From: an uncultured Sulfitobacter sp.
GTDB taxonomy: Bacteria; Pseudomonadota; Alphaproteobacteria; Rhodobacterales; Rhodobacteraceae
Length of the DNA stretch: 64,000 nucleotides
Direction of reading: 5' to 3'
Assembly: GCF_947502895.1 (NCBI RefSeq)
Contig: NZ_CANNBM010000005.1
Coordinates: 1 to 64,000 of the forward strand
Below the pieces are notes generated by a model. The model was not told the DNA's origin, searched no databases, and saw only the letters and a list, made by a program, of their open reading frames with translations. A program made the translations under genes and the position numbers. How positions within the stretch are numbered: the first letter of the stretch is position 1; the number at the start of each line of letters is the position of its first letter. Positions 45,738 to 54,183 of the stretch are shown here, piece by piece.

Positions 45738-46496
45738 TTAAACGAACCAGTCAGGCGCTTTTTTCAACGTCGGCCACTGTTCGGGCGAATGGCCAAAAAT
45801 CACAGTGGCATCTTGCGCATCGGCCATCTTCATAAGGCGTGCGCCGTGCTGAATAGCCAACGGCACGTCCCATGATCCGGCGAATTTCTCGTCAATCTCG
45901 GCGGCGCGGCTAATAGCGTCAGAAGTGAGTAACACTGAACCTGTATTTGGCAGATCGATCATAAATGCCAGCTGTCCCGGCGCATGGCCGGGGCACAGCA
46001 GAACTGTGAACCCGCCGGTCAGGTCAAAATCTTCGTCAACCAGATGATATTGGGCATCGGGCCATTCCATTGGCTGTTTGCCAGACCAGTACATGGGGCG
46101 GGGCAGGGCACGTTCAGCAGCGGCGATCAGAATAGGCGCATCGGGAAAAGCATGCATATGGCCCACATGATCGATATGGGTATGGCTTTGTATCATCAGC
46201 GTGACGTCCTCGGGTCTGATCCCCAATTTGGCAAGTTGTGCTTGCGGCATATTTTCGGGTGTCACGGACAGCACGGAGCCAAAGCTACCAAGATCGTCTT
46301 CGGCGGTGGCAGCCTCTGCATCCGTCGCGTATTTCGAGGGGAAGCCAGTGTCGATCAAAACGGTCTCGTTTGCGTCTGTCTGGATGACATAGCCGCAAAT
46401 TCCGATGATCCGCCCATTGGCGTGGACCTGAAACAGGCCATAATCCAGCACAGCCAAACGAATGGGTTTGCCCTTGAGGCGCAGTTGGTTTCTCAT
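45738..46496 (-). CDS. Metallo-beta-lactamase-fold hydrolase, AHL-lactonase-like
   Basis: A 252-residue metallohydrolase with the HxHxDH zinc motif SHTHIDHVGH, LLCPGHAPGQ and the later Asp in LLTSDAIS. The size and the N-terminal strand pattern (RLAVLDYGLFQVHANGR) resemble N-acyl-homoserine lactonases, so quorum-signal degradation is possible but not shown; many members cleave other lactones. Start chosen at 46496; an upstream ATG at 46523 would overlap the divergent aminotransferase start. Confidence 0.8.
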   Translation of the reverse strand: MRNQLRLKGKPIRLAVLDYGLFQVHANGRIIGICGYVIQTDANETVLIDTGFPSKYATDAEAATAEDDLGSFGSVLSVTPENMPQAQLAKLGIRPEDVTLMIQSHTHIDHVGHMHAFPDAPILIAAAERALPRPMYWSGKQPMEWPDAQYHLVDEDFDLTGGFTVLLCPGHAPGQLAFMIDLPNTGSVLLTSDAISRAAEIDEKFAGSWDVPLAIQHGARLMKMADAQDATVIFGHSPEQWPTLKKAPDWFV

Positions 46497-46521
46497 ACGC
46501 AAGACCAAAAGGGGGCCGTGC

Positions 46522-47652
46522 ATGAAAGTCAAGATTCACACGTTGTTCGAATATCTATTAGAGACGACCCAGAGCGCCCCCGAGGCGATTGTGGGTTTTT
46601 CACTATCGCAATCACCGCGCCTGCGGGATTTTATGGATGATCTCGATCCTGATCTACCGCTCGACTGGAACAATCGTGATTTTAGCGGCTTGCCCGAGTT
46701 GAAAGACCATGTGTTGAGGCAAGCGGGGCTGAGTGACATTTGTACGCCTTCGGATGTCCTTATCACTGCTGGAGCAGCCGAGGCGAACTATCTGGCGATC
46801 ATGCAGCTGTTGCAGACTGATGACGAGATAGTGGTCGAGACGCCCGGCTGGCCGCAGGCGGAGGTTCTTGCGAAAGCGATTGGCGCAAAGGTTGTTACTG
46901 TTGAGCGGCAGGAAGCCGAAGGCTGGCGCCTGCCACTGGACCGATTGGCCGATGCGATTACGTCGCGTACGCGTATGATATTTTTGACCAACCCCAACAA
47001 CCCGACGGGTGAGGTAATGGATGCGGATACAATGGCACAAGTTGTCACTATGGCTGACCGCGTGGGCGCGTGGTTGTTGGTGGATGAGGTTTATGCAGGA
47101 TTGGAGTGGGATGGCCCACGCGCGCCCAGTGTTGCGGGAATGTATGCGCGGGGCATTACAACAGGTTCGGTGAGCAAAGCATTGGGCCTGCAAGGGCTGC
47201 GCACGGGTTGGATCATTTGCCCTTATGCCGCGCTGATCCGCGATGCAGTAATTCTGCGGGAGAATTCGTCAGAGATAATGAACATCATGGGCGAAGTGAT
47301 TGCCGAGATCGCTTTGCGTCCTGATCGGTATGCCACGGCTATGGAAAAGGCCCGTTCCGAGGGCCGCGCGAACCTTGCTCATATGAACGCGTGGTTGGCC
47401 GATCAGGAAGGTCTGAGCTGGGTCAGTCCGCGGGCAGGATTGATAGGTTTGGGGCGTCTGCCAGACGGGATTAAGAGCGATACGTTCACGCGGTTTTTGC
47501 TCGCTGATCCGTACCGGACATTTCTGCTCCCGGGCAGTGCATACGGGCAAAACGGTCACATCAGGCTGGGTGTGGGTGGCGGTGCGGCGGCGAATTTGGA
47601 TGAGGGTTTGCAACGGCTCTCCCAAGGTCTGCGCGATTATCGCGGACTGTAA
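46522..47652 (+). CDS. PLP-dependent aminotransferase, class I/II
   Basis: A 376-residue fold-type I enzyme. Motifs: TNPNNPTGEVMD, LLVDEVYAGL (Asp binding the pyridine nitrogen), and the PLP lysine in GSVSKALGLQGLRTGW. The exact substrate cannot be told from sequence. ATG 46522 has a GGGGG site. It is divergent from the lactonase-like gene with only 25 bases between the two starts. Confidence 0.88.
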   Translation: MKVKIHTLFEYLLETTQSAPEAIVGFSLSQSPRLRDFMDDLDPDLPLDWNNRDFSGLPELKDHVLRQAGLSDICTPSDVLITAGAAEANYLAIMQLLQTDDEIVVETPGWPQAEVLAKAIGAKVVTVERQEAEGWRLPLDRLADAITSRTRMIFLTNPNNPTGEVMDADTMAQVVTMADRVGAWLLVDEVYAGLEWDGPRAPSVAGMYARGITTGSVSKALGLQGLRTGWIICPYAALIRDAVILRENSSEIMNIMGEVIAEIALRPDRYATAMEKARSEGRANLAHMNAWLADQEGLSWVSPRAGLIGLGRLPDGIKSDTFTRFLLADPYRTFLLPGSAYGQNGHIRLGVGGGAAANLDEGLQRLSQGLRDYRGL

Positions 47653-47660
47653 ATGCTGCC

Positions 47661-48098
47661 TCAGTTGCGGTTATGTGGATCCAGCAGTGCCAGCAGATCC
47701 AGCAGTTGTTCGTATTGCGCTAGACCGAGTGTGGTCTTGAAGCCTTCAACGATGCGGCCCGCCTGCTCGATATTGTCGTCGATGATTTTTTGCCCTTGAG
47801 GCGTGATGGCGACAATCTGGCGACGGCGGTCATTTTCGTCGCGGGTTTGGGTGATCAGCCCCTTGTTCCGCATGGTCGTTGCAATGCGTGTGAGGCTTGG
47901 GAACAGCAGGCTTGCGCGGTCGGCCAATGTGCTTGTGTCTAGCTCACCATGTTCGGCCAGCACCCGCAGGACGCGCCATTGCTGTTCGGTAATGCCGGTT
48001 TCCGAAAGCATCTCACGGATAGGGGCCATCACGCCTTCGCGGGCGCGGATCAATGCGATAGGCAAAGACCGCGCGGTATCGGGAAGCGGCTTTTTCAT
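47661..48098 (-). CDS. hpaR: MarR-family regulator of homoprotocatechuate catabolism
   Basis: A 145-residue MarR-type repressor closely matching HpaR by its N-terminus (MKKPLPDTARSLPIALIRAR, then LSETGITEQQWRVLRVLAEHGELD) and wing (TRDENDRRRQIVAITPQGQ). In other bacteria HpaR represses the hpa meta-cleavage genes and responds to hydroxyphenylacetates. Here it is separated from hpaE by cytochrome c, eda and edd. A half-match to the putative hpa operator (ATTAACGTG, 48137-48145) lies upstream, compatible with autoregulation. Confidence 0.88.
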   Translation of the reverse strand: MKKPLPDTARSLPIALIRAREGVMAPIREMLSETGITEQQWRVLRVLAEHGELDTSTLADRASLLFPSLTRIATTMRNKGLITQTRDENDRRRQIVAITPQGQKIIDDNIEQAGRIVEGFKTTLGLAQYEQLLDLLALLDPHNRN

Positions 48099-48214
48099 GA
48101 TAATGTTGGCCTTTTGATTGCAGGATGGTGCTGCCAATTAACGTGATCCAATGCAAGCACAAGTTGTTTGTCGTGGCTTTGCCAAAGCCGCGCATATCGA
48201 AAGTATCGACGGGG

Positions 48215-48628
48215 TTATTTTTGTATGGATTCCAGATATTCCAGCAGGTCGGCAAAGTCGGCTTCAAGAACTTCACCGTCAGCGCCACCTTTTGGATAAA
48301 CATGCGCCAATCCCACCTTGGCAAATTCCGGCATCGCGGCATCCGGGTTGGTTTTGTCAATCAGCCCCAGAACAAAGCGGCGCACAAACTCGCGTGGGAA
48401 CACGCCGTCATTACGCTCGGACAGGCGGGTCAGATCAGGGGGTGTCTCGCCCAGCCCGAGTGATGCTTCGCCGCCGCCTGCGCCTGTCGGTCCATGACAT
48501 TGCGCGCACTCTTTAACGTATATGCCCTGACCGCGCTTGATTGCTTCGCGCTGATCGTTGGATAGGGTGGCGCAGCCCGCAAAAAGGGCGATGCAGGTCG
48601 TGGTAAGAGCGAGGCTTCGTATAAGCAT
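48215..48628 (-). CDS. Lipoprotein cytochrome c
   Basis: A 137-residue c-type cytochrome with a lipoprotein signal ending in the lipobox LFAGC, the haem motif CAQCH and a probable axial Met in AMPEF. It is thus a membrane-anchored periplasmic electron carrier. ATG 48628 puts the signal peptide at the N-terminus; an upstream start at 48676 would bury it. Its partner is unknown. Lying next to hpaR, it might serve a dehydrogenase of amine or aromatic catabolism, but this is guesswork. Confidence 0.85.
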   Translation of the reverse strand: MLIRSLALTTTCIALFAGCATLSNDQREAIKRGQGIYVKECAQCHGPTGAGGGEASLGLGETPPDLTRLSERNDGVFPREFVRRFVLGLIDKTNPDAAMPEFAKVGLAHVYPKGGADGEVLEADFADLLEYLESIQK

Positions 48629-48739
48629 GATTTGGCTTTCCTGAGCGAGTGTAATCGTTGATCGCATCGCCAGCATAGGACAGTCAGGTGGCAGGTGCCA
48701 CTTGGTACGGCAAACAATCGCCCACTGTTGCTGGCGGAA

Positions 48740-49390
48740 TTAACGCCCTGCCAGTTGTGACGCAGCCTTCGCGAGCGCGGTAATTTCATCCCATGCGCCT
48801 GCTTGGATCAAGCTGTCAGGTGCAACCCAGCTTCCACCCGCACAGAGCACGTTATCAAGGCTTAGATAGTCGGACGCATTTGTGGGGCTGACACCGCCTG
48901 TGGGGCAAAACGTAATCTGTGGCAGGGGGGCGCCAATGGCTTTTAGCGCGGGTGCCCCCCCTGATGCCTCTGCGGGAAAGAACTTGAGCATGTTGTATCC
49001 GCGCTCTAACAGCCGCATCGCTTCGCTTGCTGTTGCTGCACCGGGCAACAGGGGCAGCCCCTCGCGTTCGCACGCCTCCAACAACGCATCTGTTGCACCA
49101 GGGGAGACCCCGAAACTCGCGCCGGCCTCTTTGGCGGCAATGACGTCTTCGGGCGTTACAAGAGTGCCTGCGCCTACGTACCCGTTAGGCACTTTGGCCA
49201 TTTCGCGGATTGCATCAAGGGCTGCTGGAGTGCGCAGCGTTACCTCCAGCGCAGGCAGGCCACCCGCAATCAACGCAGTTGCCAAATCGCGGGCGTGCGC
49301 GGCGTCATTCACGACCAGAACAGGAACAATCGGAGCAAGATTGCAAATTTCGCGGGTGCGTCGGCTTGCGTCAGCAGGGGTAATGGCCAT
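48740..49390 (-). CDS. eda: KDPG aldolase (Entner-Doudoroff)
   Basis: A 216-residue class I aldolase cleaving 2-keto-3-deoxy-6-phosphogluconate to pyruvate and glyceraldehyde-3-phosphate. Motifs: PVLVVNDAAHA, Glu in ALEVTLRTP, Schiff-base Lys in MLKFFPAEASGG, CPTGGVSPTN. ATG 49390 lies 3 bases after the edd stop, the classical edd-eda pair. Confidence 0.95.
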   Translation of the reverse strand: MAITPADASRRTREICNLAPIVPVLVVNDAAHARDLATALIAGGLPALEVTLRTPAALDAIREMAKVPNGYVGAGTLVTPEDVIAAKEAGASFGVSPGATDALLEACEREGLPLLPGAATASEAMRLLERGYNMLKFFPAEASGGAPALKAIGAPLPQITFCPTGGVSPTNASDYLSLDNVLCAGGSWVAPDSLIQAGAWDEITALAKAASQLAGR

Positions 49391-49393
49391 GGG

Positions 49394-51202
49394 TTAGTCT
49401 CCGAATATTGTGGCGCCTGTGTCGGCGGCACCGACCTTTTGGCGGAAGTTTGCAAATAGTTCGCGGCCTGTACCAAAATGGTTCGGCGCAAGGTCTGTAG
49501 TGGCGATAGGGCGATCGGTTACACCCTTCGTGATAATCTCTAGCACGCCTGTTTCAGCATCAACACGCAGAATGTCGCCGTCTTGCAGTTGGGCAATTGG
49601 GCCACCGTCAACGGCCTCCGGACAAACATGGATCGCTGCGGGTACTTTGCCGGATGCGCCAGACATTCTACCGTCGGTCACAAGAGCTACTTTTTGGCCG
49701 CGACCTTGGAGAATGGCCAGCAAGGGCGTGAGGCTGTGCAGTTCTGGCATGCCGTTTGCTTTCGGTCCCTGAAAGCGGACAACAACAATTACATCGCCTG
49801 TAAGTTCGCCCGCTTTGAATGCCGCTTTTACGTCGTCTTGGGTGCTGAACACTCGCACGGGTGCCTCAACGGTGCGGTGTTCAGGTGCGACTGCCGAGAT
49901 TTTCATAACTGCGGTACCCAGCGACCCCGTCAGCCGCGATAGGCCACCAGTCGGCTGAAATGGATCATTTGCAGGACGCAGGATCTTTGTATTGAGACTT
50001 TGGCCTGCGCCTTCTTTCCAGATCAGTGTGCCATCTATCAACTGGGGTTCTTGGGTGTAGTGGTGCAGACCTTGACCAGCAACAGTCTGGGTGTCTGGAT
50101 GGAGCAGACCCACCTCAAGCAATTGGCCGATCATATAGCCCAGCCCGCCCGCAGCGTGGAAATGGTTCACATCTGCCAGACCATTTGGATAGACGCGGGC
50201 CAGTAAGGGTGTGACTTCTGACAGTTCTGCAAAATCATGCCAGTCGAGAAGAATTCCGCCCGCCCGCGCCATTGCAATCAGGTGGATAAGCAGATTGGTG
50301 GAGCCACCCGTAGCATTCAGCCCTACGATCCCGTTTACAAAGGCGCGCTCATCCAGAATGTCGCAGACAGGAGTATAGCTCTCTCCCAGAGCGCTCAGCG
50401 AAAGTGCGCGTTGCGCCCCTTCTCGCGTCAGGGCTGCGCGCATATCTGTATTCGGAGTGACAAAACTGGCAGCGGGCAGGTGCAGGCCCATAAACTCCAT
50501 TAACATCTGGTTGGTGTTGGCGGTGCCATAAAAGGTACATGTGCCTGGCCCGTGATAGGCCGCCATCTCGGCCGCCATAAGGGCCGCGCGATCTACTTCG
50601 CCTGTGGCGAACTGCTGGCGAACCTTTGCTTTTTCATCATTGGACAGGCCGCTGGTCATGGGCCCAGCCGGCAAGAAGACAGATGGAAGATGCCCGAATG
50701 TTTGCGCTGCAATAACAAGGCCGGGAACAATCTTGTCACACACACCCAGATAAACGGCTGCGTCAAATGTGTTGTGGCTGAGTGCGACTGATGCAGCAAG
50801 GGCTATGACATCGCGAGAAAACAGGCTCAGCTCCATCCCCGCTTCGCCTTGTGTCACGCCATCACACATAGCGGGCACACCGCCTGCAACTTGCGCTGTG
50901 CCTCCAATCTGGCGGACAGCATCACGGATGATGTCGGGATAGGTCTCAAAGGGTTGATGAGCTGACAACATATCATTGTAGGCGGTTATGATACCTAGAT
51001 TGCCTGCATTGGTTGTTGCCAGACTATCCTTATCAGCGCCAGAAGCGGCATAGGCATGAGCTTGGCCACTACAAGACAAATGCGCACGTGCGGGGCCTTT
51101 GGATGTGGCGGCGGCCATGCGCTCCAGATACGGTCCGCGCGTGGCAGCGCTACGCGCGATAATGCGTTTTGTGACCTGTTCGACGATGGGGTTCAGTGAC
51201 AT
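49394..51202 (-). CDS. edd: 6-phosphogluconate dehydratase (Entner-Doudoroff)
   Basis: A 602-residue Fe-S dehydratase of the IlvD/Edd family turning 6-phosphogluconate into KDPG. Features: CDGVTQGEAGMELS and GVCDKIVPG with cluster cysteines, CTFYGTANTNQM, TDGRMSGASGKVPAAIHV. ATG 51202 fits the family N-terminus (MSLNPIVEQVTKRI). Immediate linkage to eda excludes dihydroxy-acid dehydratase. Roseobacters generally degrade glucose by this route, so the copy may matter greatly to the cell. Confidence 0.95.
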   Translation of the reverse strand: MSLNPIVEQVTKRIIARSAATRGPYLERMAAATSKGPARAHLSCSGQAHAYAASGADKDSLATTNAGNLGIITAYNDMLSAHQPFETYPDIIRDAVRQIGGTAQVAGGVPAMCDGVTQGEAGMELSLFSRDVIALAASVALSHNTFDAAVYLGVCDKIVPGLVIAAQTFGHLPSVFLPAGPMTSGLSNDEKAKVRQQFATGEVDRAALMAAEMAAYHGPGTCTFYGTANTNQMLMEFMGLHLPAASFVTPNTDMRAALTREGAQRALSLSALGESYTPVCDILDERAFVNGIVGLNATGGSTNLLIHLIAMARAGGILLDWHDFAELSEVTPLLARVYPNGLADVNHFHAAGGLGYMIGQLLEVGLLHPDTQTVAGQGLHHYTQEPQLIDGTLIWKEGAGQSLNTKILRPANDPFQPTGGLSRLTGSLGTAVMKISAVAPEHRTVEAPVRVFSTQDDVKAAFKAGELTGDVIVVVRFQGPKANGMPELHSLTPLLAILQGRGQKVALVTDGRMSGASGKVPAAIHVCPEAVDGGPIAQLQDGDILRVDAETGVLEIITKGVTDRPIATTDLAPNHFGTGRELFANFRQKVGAADTGATIFGD

Positions 51203-51450
51203 GTCGTGTTCTCCGGCGATGATAGCGCTAACAGTTTTCCTACCCTCTAGCACCGTTTTTGTAGGTTGTCTTGTGTTTTCGGGTGCAGCTTTGCGCAAGA
51301 AATACGCCGTGCCGTGCAATACACCTGCATAATCCAGCTCTGGGAGTATGCCGCTGAGCGCAATGCAAACGGTGGGCTAATTCAGATCTTGGTTGGTCCT
51401 TTGTGTTAGGTTTAGGTGTCATATTTCAGTCGAGTGGTACCAACTACAAC

Positions 51451-51479
51451 TTGACAATATCTCTTCGAAAAATTAACTA
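51451..51479 (+). promoter_or_regulatory. Sigma-70-like promoter of the hpa operon
   Basis: TTGACA at 51451-51456, an exact 17-base spacer and TAACTA at 51474-51479. It points to hpaE, whose ATG is about 130 bases downstream. The palindrome at 51487-51500 covers the expected transcription start. Confidence 0.65.
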
Positions 51480-51486
51480 CGCAATA

Positions 51487-51500
51487 ATTAACATGTTAAT
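51487..51500. promoter_or_regulatory. Perfect palindrome, candidate HpaR operator
   Basis: ATTAACATGTTAAT is a perfect 14-base palindrome typical in length and AT-rich arms of MarR-family operators. It sits over the predicted start of hpa transcription, where a bound repressor would block initiation. A half-match precedes hpaR itself. Binding by HpaR is inferred. Confidence 0.6.
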
Positions 51501-51614
51501 AGAAGCGACATGACTTGCGCCCGTACAGCTGATGCGGAATGTTGAGGCAAGCCACTTCTGAAAATACTGAATTTTTCGCGACCCTTCGGGCTGCGACCAT
51601 CTGGAGGACACCGC

Positions 51615-53126
51615 ATGAGCGCGCTCAACGATAATCTGGTCAAGCTGACCGGCCATTTGGAACGCTTTCGCGAAATGGGGATACAAAACCGCATCGCGGG
51701 TGTTGATGTCGCGGGCAGCGGTGGCGTCTTTCAGACGACCTCACCCGTTGACAAATCCGTGATTTGCGATGTGGCGCATGGTACGGCTGATGACATTGAT
51801 CAGGCGGCAAATGCGGCCCATGCAGCGTTTGCGGATTGGCGCGATATGCCGGCGCTTGAGCGTAAGAAAATTCTGATCAAAGTCGCCGAGGGGATTGAGG
51901 CGCGTGCGGAAGAGATCGCGCTGTGCGAGTGTTGGGACACGGGCCAAGCGTTGAAATTCATGTCCAAGGCAGCCCTGCGCGGCGCAGAGAATTTCCGCTA
52001 TTTTGCGGATCAGGTTGTGCAGGCGCGTGATGGTCAGCATTTGCAGTCTCCGACGCTGATGAATGTGACATCACGCAAGCCGATTGGCCCTGTAGGCGTT
52101 ATCACGCCTTGGAATACGCCGTTCATGCTGTCGACGTGGAAAATAGCGCCTGCGTTGGCAGCGGGTTGTACGGTTGTACATAAACCTGCTGAGGCATCGC
52201 CACTGACGGCGCGCCTTTTGGTTGAAATTGCCGAAGAAGCGGGCCTACCGCCCGGCGTGCTGAACACCGTGAACGGTTTTGGTGAAGGGGCAGGCAAAGC
52301 CCTTTGTGAACATCCCGCGATCAAGGCGATTGCCTTTGTTGGCGAAAGCCGCACAGGCAGTCTGATCACCAAACAGGGCGCAGACACGCTCAAGCGTAAC
52401 CACCTTGAGCTTGGAGGCAAAAACCCGGTGATCGTCTTTGATGACGCCGATCTTGATCGTGCGCTCGACGCAGTGATTTTTATGATTTATTCCATCAATG
52501 GAGAACGGTGCACGTCTTCGTCGCGCCTATTGATCCAGGACACAATTCGTGAGGAGTTCGAGGCAAAGCTGGTCGCCCGTGTAAACAACATCAAGGTAGG
52601 GCATCCGCTTGATCCCAAAACCGAGATAGGGCCGCTGGTTAGCAGCGAGCATTTCGACAAGGTGACCAGCTATTTCGATATCGCCCGCTCTGATGGTGCT
52701 ACCATCGCGGCAGGTGGCGAAACGGTCGGTGACGAGGGCTATTTCATTCGCCCCACGCTGTTCACAAACGCCACCAACCAGATGCGGATTGCGCAAGAGG
52801 AAATCTTTGGCCCCGTCCTGACATCCATTCCGTTCAAGACCGAGGCTGAAGCACTGCAAATGGCCAATGACACGGCTTACGGCCTGACCGGATATGTCTG
52901 GACAAATGATCTGACCCGCGCGTTGCGTTTTACCGATGCGCTTGAGGCGGGGATGATCTGGGTCAATTCCGAGAATGTGCGCCACCTGCCAACACCTTTT
53001 GGCGGGGTCAAGGCAAGCGGGATTGGCCGCGATGGCGGTGACTGGTCGTTCGAGTTTTATATGGAGCAAAAGCACGTAGGCTTTGCCACTGGCCAGCACA
53101 AGATCACCCGCCTCGGCGCACTTTGA
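51615..53126 (+). CDS. hpaE: 5-carboxymethyl-2-hydroxymuconate semialdehyde dehydrogenase
   Basis: A 503-residue aldehyde dehydrogenase. Catalytic Glu in LELGGKNPVIV and Cys in INGERCTSSSR, with the PWNTPFMLSTWK and EEIFGPVL family motifs. HpaE oxidises the ring-cleavage product of homoprotocatechuate to the dicarboxylate. The position directly before the ring-cleaving dioxygenase and the HpaE-type NGERCT motif set it apart from betaine-aldehyde dehydrogenases. A TGGAGGA site precedes ATG 51615. Confidence 0.9.
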   Translation: MSALNDNLVKLTGHLERFREMGIQNRIAGVDVAGSGGVFQTTSPVDKSVICDVAHGTADDIDQAANAAHAAFADWRDMPALERKKILIKVAEGIEARAEEIALCECWDTGQALKFMSKAALRGAENFRYFADQVVQARDGQHLQSPTLMNVTSRKPIGPVGVITPWNTPFMLSTWKIAPALAAGCTVVHKPAEASPLTARLLVEIAEEAGLPPGVLNTVNGFGEGAGKALCEHPAIKAIAFVGESRTGSLITKQGADTLKRNHLELGGKNPVIVFDDADLDRALDAVIFMIYSINGERCTSSSRLLIQDTIREEFEAKLVARVNNIKVGHPLDPKTEIGPLVSSEHFDKVTSYFDIARSDGATIAAGGETVGDEGYFIRPTLFTNATNQMRIAQEEIFGPVLTSIPFKTEAEALQMANDTAYGLTGYVWTNDLTRALRFTDALEAGMIWVNSENVRHLPTPFGGVKASGIGRDGGDWSFEFYMEQKHVGFATGQHKITRLGAL

Positions 53127-53138
53127 CGGAGAGAGAAT

Positions 53139-54122
53139 ATGCCTGTACCAGCCCCAAACCTTTATCCTGATTTCAACACGATCCGCCTCAGCCATGTATG
53201 CCTGAACGTGGCAAACCTTGCTGCGTCCACGACCTTCTACACCGAAATCGTCGGCCTTCAGGTCACCGACGAGAGCGATAGTCACGTCTATCTGCGCGCC
53301 ATGGAGGAGCGGGGACACCACTGTATCATCCTGCAAAAATCCGACCAGCCAGGTACTGTAGAGGTGATGGGCTTCAAAACATTCGACGAGGGTGATTTGG
53401 ACCGTGCGGAGGTATACTTCAAAGCGAAAGGCCGCCCGACATCATGGGTGGAACGCCCGTATCAGGGTCGCACGTTGCTAACTTCTGACAACATGGGCAT
53501 CCCGCTTGAGTTCTATCACAGAATGGATCGGCTTGATCCCATTCATCAGAAATATGCGCTGTATCGCGGGGTGAAACCGCTGCGGATCGACCACTTCAAC
53601 TGTTTTAGCAACGATGTTGATGCTTCTGTGGCGTTTTATAGCGACTTTGGTTTCCGCGTGACTGAATATACCGAAGATGACGAGAGCAAAAAGCTTTGGG
53701 CGGCATGGATGCACCGCAAAGGCGGCGTGCATGATATGGCGTTTACAAATGGTACAGGGCCGCGCATGCATCACGTGGCGTTTTGGGTGCCGACACCGCT
53801 TAACATCATTGATCTGCTCGATTTGATGGCGACGACTGGCTACGTGGACAACATCGAACGCGGACCGGGGCGGCACGGGATTTCCAATGCGTTCTTCCTC
53901 TATATCCTCGACCCTGACGGCCACAGGATCGAGATCTACTGCTCGGACTATCAAACTGTCGATCCTGATCTGGAACCGATCAAATGGGACCTGCAAGACC
54001 CACAGCGCCAGACCCTTTGGGGGGCTGCAGCACCCGAGAGCTGGTTCAAGCACGGCACTAAATTTGTCGGGGTAGAGACGCAGGAATCCCAAATCAAAGC
54101 CAGCCCGATTATCGCACCATGA
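53139..54122 (+). CDS. hpaD: 3,4-dihydroxyphenylacetate 2,3-dioxygenase (type I extradiol)
   Basis: A 327-residue two-domain vicinal-oxygen-chelate dioxygenase. The probable iron ligands are His in RIDHFNCFS, His in MHHVAFW and Glu in HRIEIYCSD; the second-sphere His lies in GGVHDMAF. It belongs to the actinobacterial HPCD/MndD-like type rather than the type III HpaD of E. coli. It cleaves the homoprotocatechuate ring meta to the hydroxyls. GGAGAGAG precedes ATG 53139, 12 bases after hpaE. Confidence 0.9.
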   Translation: MPVPAPNLYPDFNTIRLSHVCLNVANLAASTTFYTEIVGLQVTDESDSHVYLRAMEERGHHCIILQKSDQPGTVEVMGFKTFDEGDLDRAEVYFKAKGRPTSWVERPYQGRTLLTSDNMGIPLEFYHRMDRLDPIHQKYALYRGVKPLRIDHFNCFSNDVDASVAFYSDFGFRVTEYTEDDESKKLWAAWMHRKGGVHDMAFTNGTGPRMHHVAFWVPTPLNIIDLLDLMATTGYVDNIERGPGRHGISNAFFLYILDPDGHRIEIYCSDYQTVDPDLEPIKWDLQDPQRQTLWGAAAPESWFKHGTKFVGVETQESQIKASPIIAP

Positions 54123-54183
54123 CACTCTGGCAAGATTGCGCGATCAGTACACTACAGGGAAGTCATAACGCAGGGAGTGACAG

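Larger units (their letters stand above)
51203..51614. other. Divergent edd/hpa control region
   Basis: A 412-base gap between edd (minus) and hpaE (plus), with no gene. The right half holds a good plus-strand promoter (51451-51479) and a perfect 14-base palindrome just after its -10 box. The left half near edd shows nothing I can name. Confidence 0.6.

Noticed and set aside
49394..51202. IlvD dihydroxy-acid dehydratase or galactonate dehydratase
   Set aside because: Length, N-terminus and direct linkage to eda fit 6-phosphogluconate dehydratase.
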